Shown in pieces: positions 34,060 to 41,376 of a stretch of 64,000 bases of DNA; within the stretch, counting starts at the first letter, position 1, and every line of letters starts with the position of its first letter. Below the pieces are notes generated by a model. The model worked only from the letters and a program-made list of their open reading frames with translations. It was not told where the DNA came from and made no database searches. Position numbers and translations under genes: made by a program. The stretch covers positions 496,001 to 560,000 of the forward strand of contig JBMNMP010000001.1 in the NCBI GenBank assembly GCA_050953405.1, read 5' to 3'. Source of the stretch: RUG100 sp050953405 (GTDB taxonomy: Bacteria; Bacillota; Clostridia; Peptostreptococcales; Anaerovoracaceae).

Positions 34060-34638
34060 ATGCCTGTTTCGTATGTTATTGATGTAGACACAATTATAAT
34101 TTTGTTTTTTATAATTGCCGGGGCTCTACTCTTAAAAACCGTTATTCAGTTGAAAAAAAGGGGCCGACTGACAAAGACAACTTTTCTTGAATTTTTCTTG
34201 AAAACGGCTTTTTGGGGCTATCTGACGTTACTAACAGGAATTACTTTGCTCCCTGTTTTCATCCCTCCTCAAGAAGGGAGCTTTTTGTCTCCGGGTATCA
34301 ATATTATTCCTTTTTATGGCTGGACAACATTTACGACAAAACTCCTGATTATCAACATTTCAGGTAATTTGCTGCTGTTTGTTCCATGGTTCATTTTAGG
34401 AAAAATCAACAACTTTTCCTTATTTGAAAAAACCAAAAGGCTTTCTATTATTACTCTATTGATTATATTATCCATTGAATTTTTGCAGTATATCGAGATT
34501 AAATTTAATTTTTCAATGGAAAACAGGTCGTTTGATATCACGGATATTATCCTCAATTATGGCGGCTTCTTCATCGGTATTGCTTTGTACAAAATATATG
34601 AGAAGAAGCTGAACAGATCTGGCAACTCTTCCGAGTGA
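34060..34638 (+). CDS. VanZ-like membrane protein
   Basis: 192 residues with a VanZ-family layout: hydrophobic helix at about 12-28, a second at 50-70 (LLTGITLLPVFIPP), then INIIPFYGW near 87-95, NISGNLLLFVPWFILG near 106-121, SIEFLQYI near 144 and FDITDIILNYGGFFIGIALY near 163, all characteristic. VanZ proteins confer low-level teicoplanin resistance in some cases; most are of unknown role. ATG follows GGGGAAGGAG. The base composition (about 36% GC by eye) is far below the surrounding chromosome, suggesting acquisition. Confidence 0.88.
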   Translation: MPVSYVIDVDTIIILFFIIAGALLLKTVIQLKKRGRLTKTTFLEFFLKTAFWGYLTLLTGITLLPVFIPPQEGSFLSPGINIIPFYGWTTFTTKLLIINISGNLLLFVPWFILGKINNFSLFEKTKRLSIITLLIILSIEFLQYIEIKFNFSMENRSFDITDIILNYGGFFIGIALYKIYEKKLNRSGNSSE

Positions 34639-34683
34639 AACTGGCGTAAATCTGATTATTAGCATCTGTCTTGGACGGGAAAG

Positions 34684-34712
34684 GTTTTATCCGCGCAGGA
34701 GGGGGTGATTCT
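34684..34712 (+). repeat. Solitary CRISPR type I-E-like repeat, copy B
   Basis: GTTTT, CCGCGCA and GGGGGTGATTC align with the type I-E consensus (about 23 of 29 by eye). Read as protein it gives VLSAQEGVIL, close to the VFPAHAGVIP pattern produced when I-E arrays are mistranslated. No second copy follows within a spacer length. Confidence 0.6.
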
Positions 34713-34803
34713 TGTTGATAAATATTACGGGATTGGTATACTGAAATTAATAGGAATAAACAGCTTATTGACTCCGAAATAATTATAGAAAGGAGTATGT
34801 AAA

Positions 34804-34980
34804 ATGGTAGTTTTATCTGATTGTGCCGAATGCAAAAACAATAATTTTGATAGAAAAAATTTCTCGTGCACTTGTAAAGCTTTCCCTGAAGGCATTCCTT
34901 CAGAGTGGTTTTTAAAAGGGAACCCCAAAGAGGTTCAAGAGTGTAATAACGGAATTGGATTCGAACCTGATGATGAATAA
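34804..34980 (+). CDS. Small Cys-containing protein, unknown function (58 aa)
   Basis: Begins MVVLSDCAECKNNNFDRKNF, with CxxC then CTC and a fifth Cys near the C-terminus (ECNNGIGF), so a small metal-binding fold is possible. AAAGGAG lies nine bases before the ATG. Not recognised. First of four tightly packed small genes in the AT-rich island; such sets often encode immunity or antitoxin proteins, but that is only context. Confidence 0.6.
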   Translation: MVVLSDCAECKNNNFDRKNFSCTCKAFPEGIPSEWFLKGNPKEVQECNNGIGFEPDDE

Positions 34981-34991
34981 GAGGTGATTAT

Positions 34992-35165
34992 ATGGCGAAT
35001 CAAAAACCAGAGAAGATAAAGCCTGAAGATATATGGGATTATTATATTGATGATAGTAAGATGCCAACGCCAGAACAAGTGGCTTCTTTCCCGGACACAA
35101 CCGAGATCGATAAAGAGTTTGACGAAGAATGCGATAAGATAGCACGAGAATTTGGGCTTTTATAA
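34992..35165 (+). CDS. Small acidic protein, unknown function (57 aa)
   Basis: Begins MANQKPEKIKPEDIWDYYID and is rich in Asp/Glu, ending IAREFGLL. GAGGTG precedes the ATG. It starts 11 bases after the previous gene's stop, so the two are co-transcribed. No family recognised. Confidence 0.6.
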   Translation: MANQKPEKIKPEDIWDYYIDDSKMPTPEQVASFPDTTEIDKEFDEECDKIAREFGLL

Positions 35166-35185
35166 AAAACGAGGATGTAGGGGAA

Positions 35186-35269
35186 ATGGATAACAACAAA
35201 AAAGCGGCAATACATTATTCAAAACATGGGGCACATCTCGTGCCGATTAAGGAGAGTAATTATGATTGA
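35186..35269 (+). CDS. Very short ORF (27 aa), possible C-terminal remnant of a larger protein
   Basis: MDNNKKAAIHYSKHGAHLVP then seven more residues. GTAGGGGAA lies upstream. Its end overlaps the next start by 8 bases, so it could be a leader for translational coupling. The HYSKHG-HLVP pattern reminds me of C-termini of secreted polymorphic toxins, but the stretch is too short to claim that. Confidence 0.35.
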   Translation: MDNNKKAAIHYSKHGAHLVPIKESNYD

Positions 35270-35465
35270 TTTAACAAAATTTCAAGGCATTGATTCTGAA
35301 GTGAGAGTTACATTTACAGATGGAACCAGCATCGTTGGAAGGATAGACGGCGTTGACGATGAAGAAGAAAGCGAACTGGGTGAAATAGGGATTAGTTTTT
35401 TTGGACGCGACGGTGGATATTTCGGATTCGGACAAAGCGAAATAGCGGATATATCTATCCTATAG
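35262..35465 (+). CDS. Small LSm-like protein, unknown function (67 aa)
   Basis: MIDLTKFQGIDSEVRVTFTD followed by a GTSIVGRIDG turn and a DDEEESELGEIGI strand pair; the pattern of five short beta strands resembles an Sm/LSm-like barrel. AAGGAGAG precedes the ATG at 35262. It starts within the preceding 27-aa frame and stops 3 bases before repeat copy C. A homologous fold occurs in some immunity proteins; the function here is unknown. Confidence 0.6.
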   Translation: MIDLTKFQGIDSEVRVTFTDGTSIVGRIDGVDDEEESELGEIGISFFGRDGGYFGFGQSEIADISIL

Positions 35466-35467
35466 AA

Positions 35468-35496
35468 GTTTTACCCGCGCAAGCGGGGGTGATTCC
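35468..35496 (+). repeat. Solitary CRISPR type I-E-like repeat, copy C (best preserved)
   Basis: GTTTTACCCGCGC, then AA, then GCGGGGGTGATTCC: about 26 of 29 positions agree with the I-E consensus as I recall it, including the CCCGC/GCGGG stem. In translation it reads VLPAQAGVIP. It begins 3 bases after the LSm-like gene. No adjacent copy at 61-bp spacing. Confidence 0.7.
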
Positions 35497-35502
35497 GCAG
35501 AG

Positions 35503-35601
35503 ATGCTTTATCGTGACACTATAAATGAAGTAAAAAAAAATAAGGCTCATGAAATTTCTAGCGACTTTTCAGTACCAGGCCGCGATACTCTGCTAAAATA
35601 A
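35503..35601 (+). other. Possible short coding remnant (32 codons)
   Basis: MLYRDTINEVKKNKAHEISS and 12 more residues to TAA. The frame is also open upstream through repeat copy C. There is no good ribosome site. The rest of 35602-35710 shows nothing I can support. Confidence 0.25.
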
Positions 35602-35710
35602 TATTAGGGAATATTAAGGAAAAGTAGTTTGCAACTATCTGACAGATGATAAATGGCATTCCAAGATTTATTTCAGTACACAGAATTTAATGAGACGCGG
35701 GGTGGTCGGC

Positions 35711-35899
35711 ATGAAGAAATTTAACATAGGCGATAAAGTGTTAATAAAAGATAAGAGACTCTATGGGTATATTTGTGATGATACAGATTCTAAAGTCGGG
35801 CATTATATTGTTGATTGCTATGATTTTATGGACACTAAGGATTCAAATGAATTTTTAATTGATGTAGATGTAAGCGATATTGAAGTTGTAAACGATTAA
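35711..35899 (+). CDS. Small protein, unknown function (62 aa)
   Basis: MKKFNIGDKVLIKDKRLYGY followed by acidic beta-rich sequence; FNIGDKVLI..GYI resembles the first strands of an SH3-like barrel (KOW or Tudor-type), as in small immunity proteins. GGGGTGG lies upstream of ATG 35711; the frame also opens at 35690. Ends 20 bases before a strong terminator, which argues for real expression. Confidence 0.6.
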   Translation: MKKFNIGDKVLIKDKRLYGYICDDTDSKVGHYIVDCYDFMDTKDSNEFLIDVDVSDIEVVND

Positions 35900-35918
35900 A
35901 CAACAGGAATAAAACGGG

Positions 35919-35944
35919 AACGCTGCGAAACTGCAGCGTTTTTT
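35919..35944 (+). terminator. Terminator of the small-gene cluster
   Basis: AACGCTGC, 6-base loop, GCAGCGTT and TTTT. Confidence 0.9.
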
Positions 35945-35964
35945 GTTGGAATGGAGCGTGTGAA

Positions 35965-36171
35965 ATGAGAGAGGGTGCGGGCCAAAACCTGGACACAAAT
36001 AGGATTCTAAAAGGAGCCATTGATGTTTTAGTGGCAGCATCTTCCTGTTCGCATCCGGCGCTGAAGCAGGTATCATCATTGGAAATAACCATCGACGGCC
36101 CAAAAAGTTATCGCTTTTTCCACTATGCAACGGAAAATATAGGTAAAAAAGGAACGGGACGCGCAGAATAA
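35965..36171 (+). CDS. Small protein or fragment, unknown function (68 aa)
   Basis: Begins MREGAGQNLDTNRILKGAID; a GGAGCG site lies nine bases before the ATG. GC content rises again here. It could be a genuine small protein or the N-terminal remnant of an acquired gene; its C-terminus (NIGKKGTGRAE) looks unstructured. Not recognised. Confidence 0.35.
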   Translation: MREGAGQNLDTNRILKGAIDVLVAASSCSHPALKQVSSLEITIDGPKSYRFFHYATENIGKKGTGRAE

Positions 36172-36183
36172 TAAGAACCAAAA

Positions 36184-36226
36184 AACCGCCGTAGACCTTG
36201 ATCTCAAGCCTTTGCGGCGGTTCTTT
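36184..36226. terminator. Bidirectional terminator next to tRNA-Ala
   Basis: AACCGCCG at 36184 pairs with CGGCGGTT at 36215-36222; on the minus strand the hairpin is followed by five T, right after the tRNA 3' end. Confidence 0.8.
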
Positions 36227-36229
36227 CAA

Positions 36230-36305
36230 TGGTGGAGCATACGGGGCTCGAACCCGTGACCTCTTGACTGCCAGTCAAACGCGCTCCCAGCTGCGCTAAT
36301 GCCCC
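36230..36305 (-). tRNA. tRNA-Ala (anticodon GGC)
   Basis: 76 bases with CCA encoded. The acceptor GGGGCAT pairs with ATGCTCC; the D arm GCGCAGCTGGGAGCGC, anticodon loop CTGGCAG and TTCGAGC T-loop are all in place. Confidence 0.95.
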
Positions 36306-36386
36306 TGGTTGTCTTATCAATGTTTCTGCGTTCCGTGTTATGCCGGATCGCGGTGGCTGCAGATGTTTTCACCCTACATGAATCAT

Positions 36387-36415
36387 ATAATACCACATGA
36401 GAAAGTTCGATTCAA
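36387..36415 (-). promoter_or_regulatory. Promoter of tRNA-Ala
   Basis: Minus strand TTGAAT (36415-36410), 17-bp spacer, TATTAT (36392-36387). Confidence 0.8.
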
Positions 36416-36488
36416 GATGGGAATTGAATATTATGTGCGCTCGTTTTTTCGCGGCCGAAATGCACCCTGTCAGCAGCGTGGACTTCGG

Positions 36489-37430
36489 TTAGTGATACGT
36501 TTTCAGTTTGAGCGTTTCTATGGTGCGGCGCAGTGCTGTGAGGAATGAAGTGAGTATCTCGTTGTGCTCGAACGCGGGATTGAAAATGAATGTATCATGG
36601 TAGACCATGGTTGCATCCACGGGTTTTCGGGTGACCAGTTTGTAGCGATGGAGCAGTTCGTTGGGCAGGGGTGATATCCACATATAAGCTCCATGCACAT
36701 CGCAGAGAAGGTCGAACTGACTGCCGCGCTCATAGACGAAAATCTTTTTTTCCGCCTGATTAGCCGAGGGTTCCATGGCTATGCCCGAAAGATCAGAGCG
36801 GTTTGAGACAGCAAAATCACCATGGGCGATTTCGATATAGGGTTCAAAATCCTTCAAATAGACATTTTCCTTTTTCGCCAGAGGGTGATCTGTGGACATG
36901 GCGGCCAGGTAAACAAAGTCGAACATCGGCTTGTACTGCAGATGATCGAGGTTCAGGGTCTGCCTGATATAGTCGGCGTACTTGGCCGGATATCTGATGA
37001 TGCCGGCTTCGTTCTCTCCGTTTTTTACACGCTGGATGATCTTCATGGTGTTGGTTTCCTGGTAATCCAGGGTCATCGGCACATCCAGGTCCAGCTTGTC
37101 GACGAAGTGGGCAAAAGACCAGCTGATGTAGCTGGCGCGCGGAACGGACATGCTCATCTTGACGTGGCTGCTGGAGCCGGGTTTGTACATGCGCTCCAGT
37201 TCGTTCATCTGGGTCACCAGACTGGCGGCGTACTGCAGGAACGTTTCACCGCGTGTTGTCGGTTCCACACCGCGTGTGGTGCGGGAAAACAGCTGAAAGC
37301 CGAGTTCGCTCTCCAGCTCTTTGATTGCCCGGCTGAGATTCGGCTGCCCCATGAACAAATTGGAAGCCGCCTTGTTTATCGAACCTGTGTGCGCGACCTC
37401 CACAGCGTATCTTAAATGTAAAATATCCAA
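36489..37430 (-). CDS. LysR-family transcriptional regulator
   Basis: 313 residues. The N-terminal winged helix (GSINKAASNLFMGQPNLSRA, residues about 17-36) and following FSRTTRGVEPT are typical LysR; a periplasmic-binding-like effector domain fills the rest. The start is TTG at 37430 with AGGAG nine bases upstream. It is divergent from a 36-codon gene at 37637, across a 206-bp gap that would hold its operator; I could not pick a single T-N11-A box with confidence. Effector unknown. Confidence 0.9.
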   Translation of the reverse strand: MDILHLRYAVEVAHTGSINKAASNLFMGQPNLSRAIKELESELGFQLFSRTTRGVEPTTRGETFLQYAASLVTQMNELERMYKPGSSSHVKMSMSVPRASYISWSFAHFVDKLDLDVPMTLDYQETNTMKIIQRVKNGENEAGIIRYPAKYADYIRQTLNLDHLQYKPMFDFVYLAAMSTDHPLAKKENVYLKDFEPYIEIAHGDFAVSNRSDLSGIAMEPSANQAEKKIFVYERGSQFDLLCDVHGAYMWISPLPNELLHRYKLVTRKPVDATMVYHDTFIFNPAFEHNEILTSFLTALRRTIETLKLKTYH

Positions 37431-37636
37431 ATCTTATCACTCCTCATATATATTAAGATAAAGCATGCGGGGATAAAAATCAATCCCCCTCACGATATGA
37501 GTAGAAAATTGCGAAAAGGCTGAAATTTCAATGGTATCAGCCAGACGAATAGAGCTATGCACGTAGTACATATGGCTTCCCATTGTTTCCCGGATGCGAT
37601 TCTGATATCTTAGTCGTGTCGAAGGAGGTGACAGTA

Positions 37637-37747
37637 ATGAAGAAAGAAAACAGATCTGCCAGGAACTACAAGTCTGAAAAGCTGAAGAAGACCTGGGCAA
37701 AATACTTCAGGCTGGCCGAGAAAGCTTACCGTGAAGTACACTGGTAA
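37637..37747 (+). CDS. Small basic protein of 36 aa, divergent from LysR
   Basis: MKKENRSARNYKSEKLKKTW and 16 more residues ending YREVHW. GAAGGAGGTGA seven bases before the ATG is a near-perfect ribosome site, and a terminator follows at 37793, so it is very likely translated. The sequence forms a single amphipathic helix rich in Lys and aromatic residues. No family recognised. Confidence 0.65.
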   Translation: MKKENRSARNYKSEKLKKTWAKYFRLAEKAYREVHW

Positions 37748-37792
37748 TCAACCTGCGATCCAAGCGAGCAGGCTTTAATAAAAAATCTAAGC

Positions 37793-37828
37793 AAAAAGAT
37801 CCGAACCAAGTGGCTGCGGATCTTTTTT
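37793..37828 (+). terminator. Terminator of the 36-aa gene
   Basis: AAAAAGATCCG, 13-base loop, CGGATCTTTTTT. Confidence 0.9.
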
Positions 37829-37840
37829 CACAGTTGTTTT

Positions 37841-37916
37841 TGGAGCTACTGGCCGGAGTCGAACCGGCCACCTGCACGTTACGAATGTGCTGCTCTACCG
37901 GATGAGCTACAGTAGC
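37841..37916 (-). tRNA. tRNA-Thr (anticodon CGT)
   Basis: 76 bases with CCA encoded. The acceptor GCTACTG pairs with CAGTAGC; D arm TAGCTCATCCGGTAGAGCA, anticodon loop TTCGTAA, and T arm GGCCGGTTCGACTCCGGCC are visible. Confidence 0.95.
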
Positions 37917-37928
37917 AAACCTGTAATG

Positions 37929-37957
37929 ATTGTAACTGTTTTGATCATCTTCGTCAA
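37929..37957 (-). promoter_or_regulatory. Promoter of tRNA-Thr
   Basis: Minus strand TTGACG (37957-37952), 17-bp spacer, TACAAT (37934-37929). Confidence 0.85.
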
Positions 37958-38001
37958 GGAAAATTTGCTGACTTTGAGAGTCGCCGGATCAATGGCAGCA
38001 T

Positions 38002-38050
38002 AAAAAAAGGGGCTTACAGGGGAATGAATGTTCATTTCCCCGCAGCCCCT
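38002..38050 (-). terminator. Terminator of the purine salvage operon
   Basis: Minus strand AGGGGCTGCGGGGAAATGAA pairs through TTCATTCCCC and AGCCCC, followed by seven T. Confidence 0.9.
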
Positions 38051-38085
38051 CTTTCATTCAAGGGTATACCTGCCCGTGAGAGGGT

Positions 38086-38643
38086 TTAGTCTTCCTTGAT
38101 GGTGCCGTCTGCATTGAACAGCGGCAGCTGCTTTAAAGCGGTCACATCTTCGCGGTACATGGAGTCTCCCTCGGCAAGGATGGCCATCTGTCCGACGATC
38201 TCTCCCCCCGCCTGTTTGACCAGATTGTTCATGGCCCGCAGGGAATCTCCTGTGCTGATGACATCATCGATGATGAGCACTTTTTTGTCCTTTACCCTGG
38301 CGATGTCATCCTCTCCCAGGAAGAGCTGCTGCACGTGTTCTGTCGTAATGGAATTGACCACCGTAGAGATCATATTCTTTAAATAGACCTTGGGGGACTT
38401 GCGGGCGATGACATAATCGTTTCGTCCGGCCTGTTTGGCCATTTCATACGCCAGGGGAATGCTCTTTGCCTCTGCCGTCAGGATGATATCAAATTCAGGC
38501 GCTTTTTCCAGCAAAGCGGCTGCGGCTGCTTCTGTCATTTCCACATCTCCGAAAATGATGAAGGCAGCGATCATCGTGTCTTTGTTGACAGGAAACAGGG
38601 GCAGTTTTCTGCGCAATCCTGCAATTTCCATTTCATAGTACAT
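38086..38643 (-). CDS. Purine phosphoribosyltransferase family protein
   Basis: 185 residues of the type I phosphoribosyltransferase fold: the PRPP loop VLIIDDVISTGDSLRAM near residue 122, and an upstream IILTAEAKSIPLAYEMAK loop. The layout resembles adenine or xanthine phosphoribosyltransferases. It is 18 bp behind the AzgA-type permease gene on the same strand, so together they import and salvage a purine base. Which base cannot be read from the sequence. Confidence 0.85.
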   Translation of the reverse strand: MYYEMEIAGLRRKLPLFPVNKDTMIAAFIIFGDVEMTEAAAAALLEKAPEFDIILTAEAKSIPLAYEMAKQAGRNDYVIARKSPKVYLKNMISTVVNSITTEHVQQLFLGEDDIARVKDKKVLIIDDVISTGDSLRAMNNLVKQAGGEIVGQMAILAEGDSMYREDVTALKQLPLFNADGTIKED

Positions 38644-38661
38644 ACTGCTACGCTCCTTTGA

Positions 38662-40017
38662 TTACACCACCAGAGAAATAATTCTCAGTACAAACAGGAT
38701 GGCTGCAATCCAGACGACCCAGTCGACCTCCTTGACTCTGCCCTGCACGATACGAATGATGACATAGGACAGCATGCCGAACATAATACCGTTGGCAATA
38801 GAGTAGGTGAACGGCATCATGATCAGTGCCAGGTATCCGCTGATGGCACTGGCCGCATCATCTTCAAAGTCCATTTTCTTGACGGAGCTGACCATCAGCA
38901 AACCGACGAACAACAGGGCCGGCGCCGTGGCAAAGCCGGGAATGGCTGTGAAGATTGGAGACAGCGGCAGGGCTACCAGGAACAGTCCGCCGGTAACCAG
39001 AGAAGCCAGACCTGTGCGGGCTCCGGCGGCAACACCGGCACTGGATTCCACATAACTGGTAACCGTGGAAGTACCCATGAAAGCACCGAATACAGTACCC
39101 ACAGCATCGGACATCAGCGCTCTGCCGGCTCTGGGCAGATTGCCGTCCCTGTCCAGCAGATTGCCCTTGGAAGCAACACCAATCAGGGTGCCTGCTGTGT
39201 CGAACAGATCTACAAACAGGAAAGAGAATACGATGACTACAAAATCAATAATATGAGTGGCTGCAAAGTGGAAGTCAAAAGCAAATGTGGTCGGCGCCGC
39301 CGGTTTGATGCCGTGAGACATATCCGGGAACAGAGAATACTGACCCGCGTCGACATCCACCTGATACCATCCGCCAGCCTGGGCGATCATACCCAGGATC
39401 CAGGTGATCAGGATGCCCCAGAGGATGTAGCCGGGGACCCGGAAGTGGTACAGAACTACAACAATCAGCAGACCGATCAGTGCCAGAGCTACCGGTGCGG
39501 ATCCCATGTCACCCAGGGCTACCAGGGTGCTGGAGTCTGCAACTACAATGCCGGCACCTTTGAGACCCACGATGGCAATGAAGAGGCCGATACCGGCGGT
39601 TATGCCCAGCTTCAGATTGGCCGGTACATCGTTGACCAGCGCTTCTCTGAATTTGCAGAATGTGAGCAGAATGAAAATAATACCTTCTACCAGTACTGCC
39701 GTCAGCGCGATCTTGTACGGATCCTGAATGCCCATCTTGGCCAGGTCTCCGCAGACTTTGTAAGCAAAGTAGGCGTTGAGGCCCATTCCGGAAGCCAGTG
39801 CCACCGGGTAGTTGGCCAGAAAAGCCATCAGGATGGTAGCAAAGGCTGCCGATACGGCGGTGGCCGTAAAGACTGCCGTGGCGTTCATGCCGGAAGCTGA
39901 CAAAATTGAGGGGTTAACAGCCAGAATGTAAACCATCGAAAGGAAGGTGGTCACGCCACCGACGACTTCCGTTTTTACATCTGTACCGTTTTCCCTGAGT
40001 TTGAAAAACGATTCCAT
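38662..40017 (-). CDS. Adenine/guanine/hypoxanthine permease (AzgA/PbuG family)
   Basis: An NCS2-superfamily purine:H+ symporter, 451 residues from ATG 40017 (TTGGAGGA upstream; the frame opens at 40044 without support). KTEVVGGVTTFLSMVYILAVNPSIL is the family start; GMGLNAYFAYKVC near residue 92, NLKLGITAGIGLFIAIVGLK near 140, LFVDLFDTAGTLIGVA near 270 and GTSTVTSYVESSAGVAAG near 320 carry the substrate-binding motifs. About a dozen membrane helices. I see no guanine riboswitch in its leader; TTGACA lies on the minus strand near 40113. Confidence 0.93.
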   Translation of the reverse strand: MESFFKLRENGTDVKTEVVGGVTTFLSMVYILAVNPSILSASGMNATAVFTATAVSAAFATILMAFLANYPVALASGMGLNAYFAYKVCGDLAKMGIQDPYKIALTAVLVEGIIFILLTFCKFREALVNDVPANLKLGITAGIGLFIAIVGLKGAGIVVADSSTLVALGDMGSAPVALALIGLLIVVVLYHFRVPGYILWGILITWILGMIAQAGGWYQVDVDAGQYSLFPDMSHGIKPAAPTTFAFDFHFAATHIIDFVVIVFSFLFVDLFDTAGTLIGVASKGNLLDRDGNLPRAGRALMSDAVGTVFGAFMGTSTVTSYVESSAGVAAGARTGLASLVTGGLFLVALPLSPIFTAIPGFATAPALLFVGLLMVSSVKKMDFEDDAASAISGYLALIMMPFTYSIANGIMFGMLSYVIIRIVQGRVKEVDWVVWIAAILFVLRIISLVV

Positions 40018-40154
40018 AATTCCTCCAAAAAAACAAATAAACATATCGTCCGATCACTTCTTGAGCGGACTTAATTAAAAAAACACCTATAATTTTCCCA
40101 TAATCTAAAACAGCTGTCAACCGTTAATGCAGTGATTGATTTCACCGCAAATAC

Positions 40155-40180
40155 AAAAGCACTGGCGTTCATCCAGTGCT
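40155..40180 (-). terminator. Terminator of the CoA-binding protein gene
   Basis: Minus strand AGCACTGGATGAACGCCAGTGCTTTT: 8-bp stem with T run. Confidence 0.85.
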
Positions 40181-40209
40181 GATGTTCAAGTCGATCCATG
40201 ACAGTATGA

Positions 40210-40566
40210 TCACTTTTTGTATTGTTTGAGGCCTACCAGAAGGCAGCCTTCCATATAGGGGATGTCGTTAGCTTTGAAGTAGTCCGTCAGCTCGTCGTTT
40301 TCCGCGCCGGGCTGGATGACAACTGTTTTGAAGTCCTTCTTGCATTCTTTCATCAGTTGCAGACCTCTCACAGGATTGATGCACAGATCGATAACATCGA
40401 TATCGCCTTCGACATCGTTGATCGATGCCAGCTCTTTTCCTACTGCACTGACCCGATATCCGTTTTTGATCATCTTCCTTTTGATCTTGTGAGCGTACTT
40501 GTCTTTGTTCAACGTATCTCCCACAACCACAAAATTCTTTTGATCCATTACATCCTTAAGGTCCAT
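40210..40566 (-). CDS. CoA-binding domain protein (YccU-like)
   Basis: 118 residues of the small CoA-binding Rossmann family. NFVVVGDTLNKDKYAHKIKRKMIKNGYRVSAVGKE covers the nucleotide-binding start (positions about 11-45), followed by DVIDLCINPVRGLQLMKECK and KTVVIQPGAENDEL. Such proteins bind CoA but their role is unknown. Monocistronic; GGAGG precedes the ATG. Confidence 0.85.
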   Translation of the reverse strand: MDLKDVMDQKNFVVVGDTLNKDKYAHKIKRKMIKNGYRVSAVGKELASINDVEGDIDVIDLCINPVRGLQLMKECKKDFKTVVIQPGAENDELTDYFKANDIPYMEGCLLVGLKQYKK

Positions 40567-40671
40567 CGTATACCTCCATCTTGCCTGACATTATCTTTCA
40601 CCCCTATTATACAGCAAATTGGCTGAATATAGTTACTAATTGTGATATGATATTGAAGAAAAGGAGAATTT

Positions 40672-41373
40672 ATGCAAAAGAGTACACATGAGACGGGTTG
40701 TCTGATATGCGGCGGCGAGCTGATATATGACGGGAAAACCACCATGAGGGAGTGCAGTGTCTGCCATCAGATGAAGCCTTCCAATGCAGTATGTGAAAAC
40801 GGGCATTTTATCTGTGATCAGTGCCACGAAAACGGTGTCGCCGGCATCGAACAGATGATGCTGCACAGCGGGGAACGCGATCCGCTGACGCTGCTGGAAC
40901 AGGCGATGCGCACCGACGGGGTGCATATGCATGGGCCGGAGCATCATTCCATCGTGCCGATGGTTCTGTTGACGGCCTTTGCCAACAATGGCGGCAGGCT
41001 GGATCTGCCCGCGGCTCTGTCCGAAGCGATAGGACGCGGCAGTCAGGTGCCCGGAGGATACTGCGGATTCTGGGGCTGTTGTGGTGCCGCGATAGGCGCA
41101 GGTATATTCGCTTCTATCGTGCTCGGCGGCAGTCCTCTGAAAGGAGAGACCTGGTCGCTGCCGCAGCAGCTTACTGCCCAGTGCCTCAACAGCATCGCGG
41201 CACCGGGCGGCCCGCGCTGCTGCAAGAGAGACTCGCGCCTGGCTGTGCTGACGGCGGTCAGGTTCAGCCGCGAGCACTTTTACGTCGATATGCCGACACA
41301 CAGGGTGAACTGCGATTATCCGGACATTAACAACGAGTGCACGGAGAGCAGATGCCCTTTCTACAGGGGGTAG
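40672..41373 (+). CDS. DUF5714-type cysteine-rich protein
   Basis: 233 residues with about 17 Cys. An N-terminal zinc-ribbon-like pair (CLICGGEL, CSVCHQMK, then CENGHFICDQCHENG) leads into a helical domain with HMHGPEHHSIVPMVLLTAF and GGYCGFWGCCGAAIGAGIFASI, the marks I associate with DUF5714 of Clostridia and methanogens. CCKRD and the C-terminal CTESRCPFY add more ligands. A redox or metal-cluster role is likely but unproven. It precedes an alpha/beta hydrolase by 3 bp and is co-transcribed with it. Confidence 0.8.
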   Translation: MQKSTHETGCLICGGELIYDGKTTMRECSVCHQMKPSNAVCENGHFICDQCHENGVAGIEQMMLHSGERDPLTLLEQAMRTDGVHMHGPEHHSIVPMVLLTAFANNGGRLDLPAALSEAIGRGSQVPGGYCGFWGCCGAAIGAGIFASIVLGGSPLKGETWSLPQQLTAQCLNSIAAPGGPRCCKRDSRLAVLTAVRFSREHFYVDMPTHRVNCDYPDINNECTESRCPFYRG

Positions 41374-41376
41374 ATC

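Noticed and set aside
33770..35496. A functional CRISPR array
   Set aside because: The three repeat-like copies are hundreds of bases apart with genes between them, and no cas genes lie in the window. Reported only as solitary repeats.
36230..37916. tRNA-Ala and tRNA-Thr as attachment sites for the AT-rich island
   Set aside because: I looked for a repeat of the tRNA 3' ends at the far edge of the 33.3-36.2 kb island and saw none, and no integrase gene is present.
40018..40209. Guanine/adenine riboswitch ahead of the AzgA-type permease
   Set aside because: The conserved purine-aptamer core is not present on the minus strand; only a terminator of the upstream gene and a possible promoter are visible.
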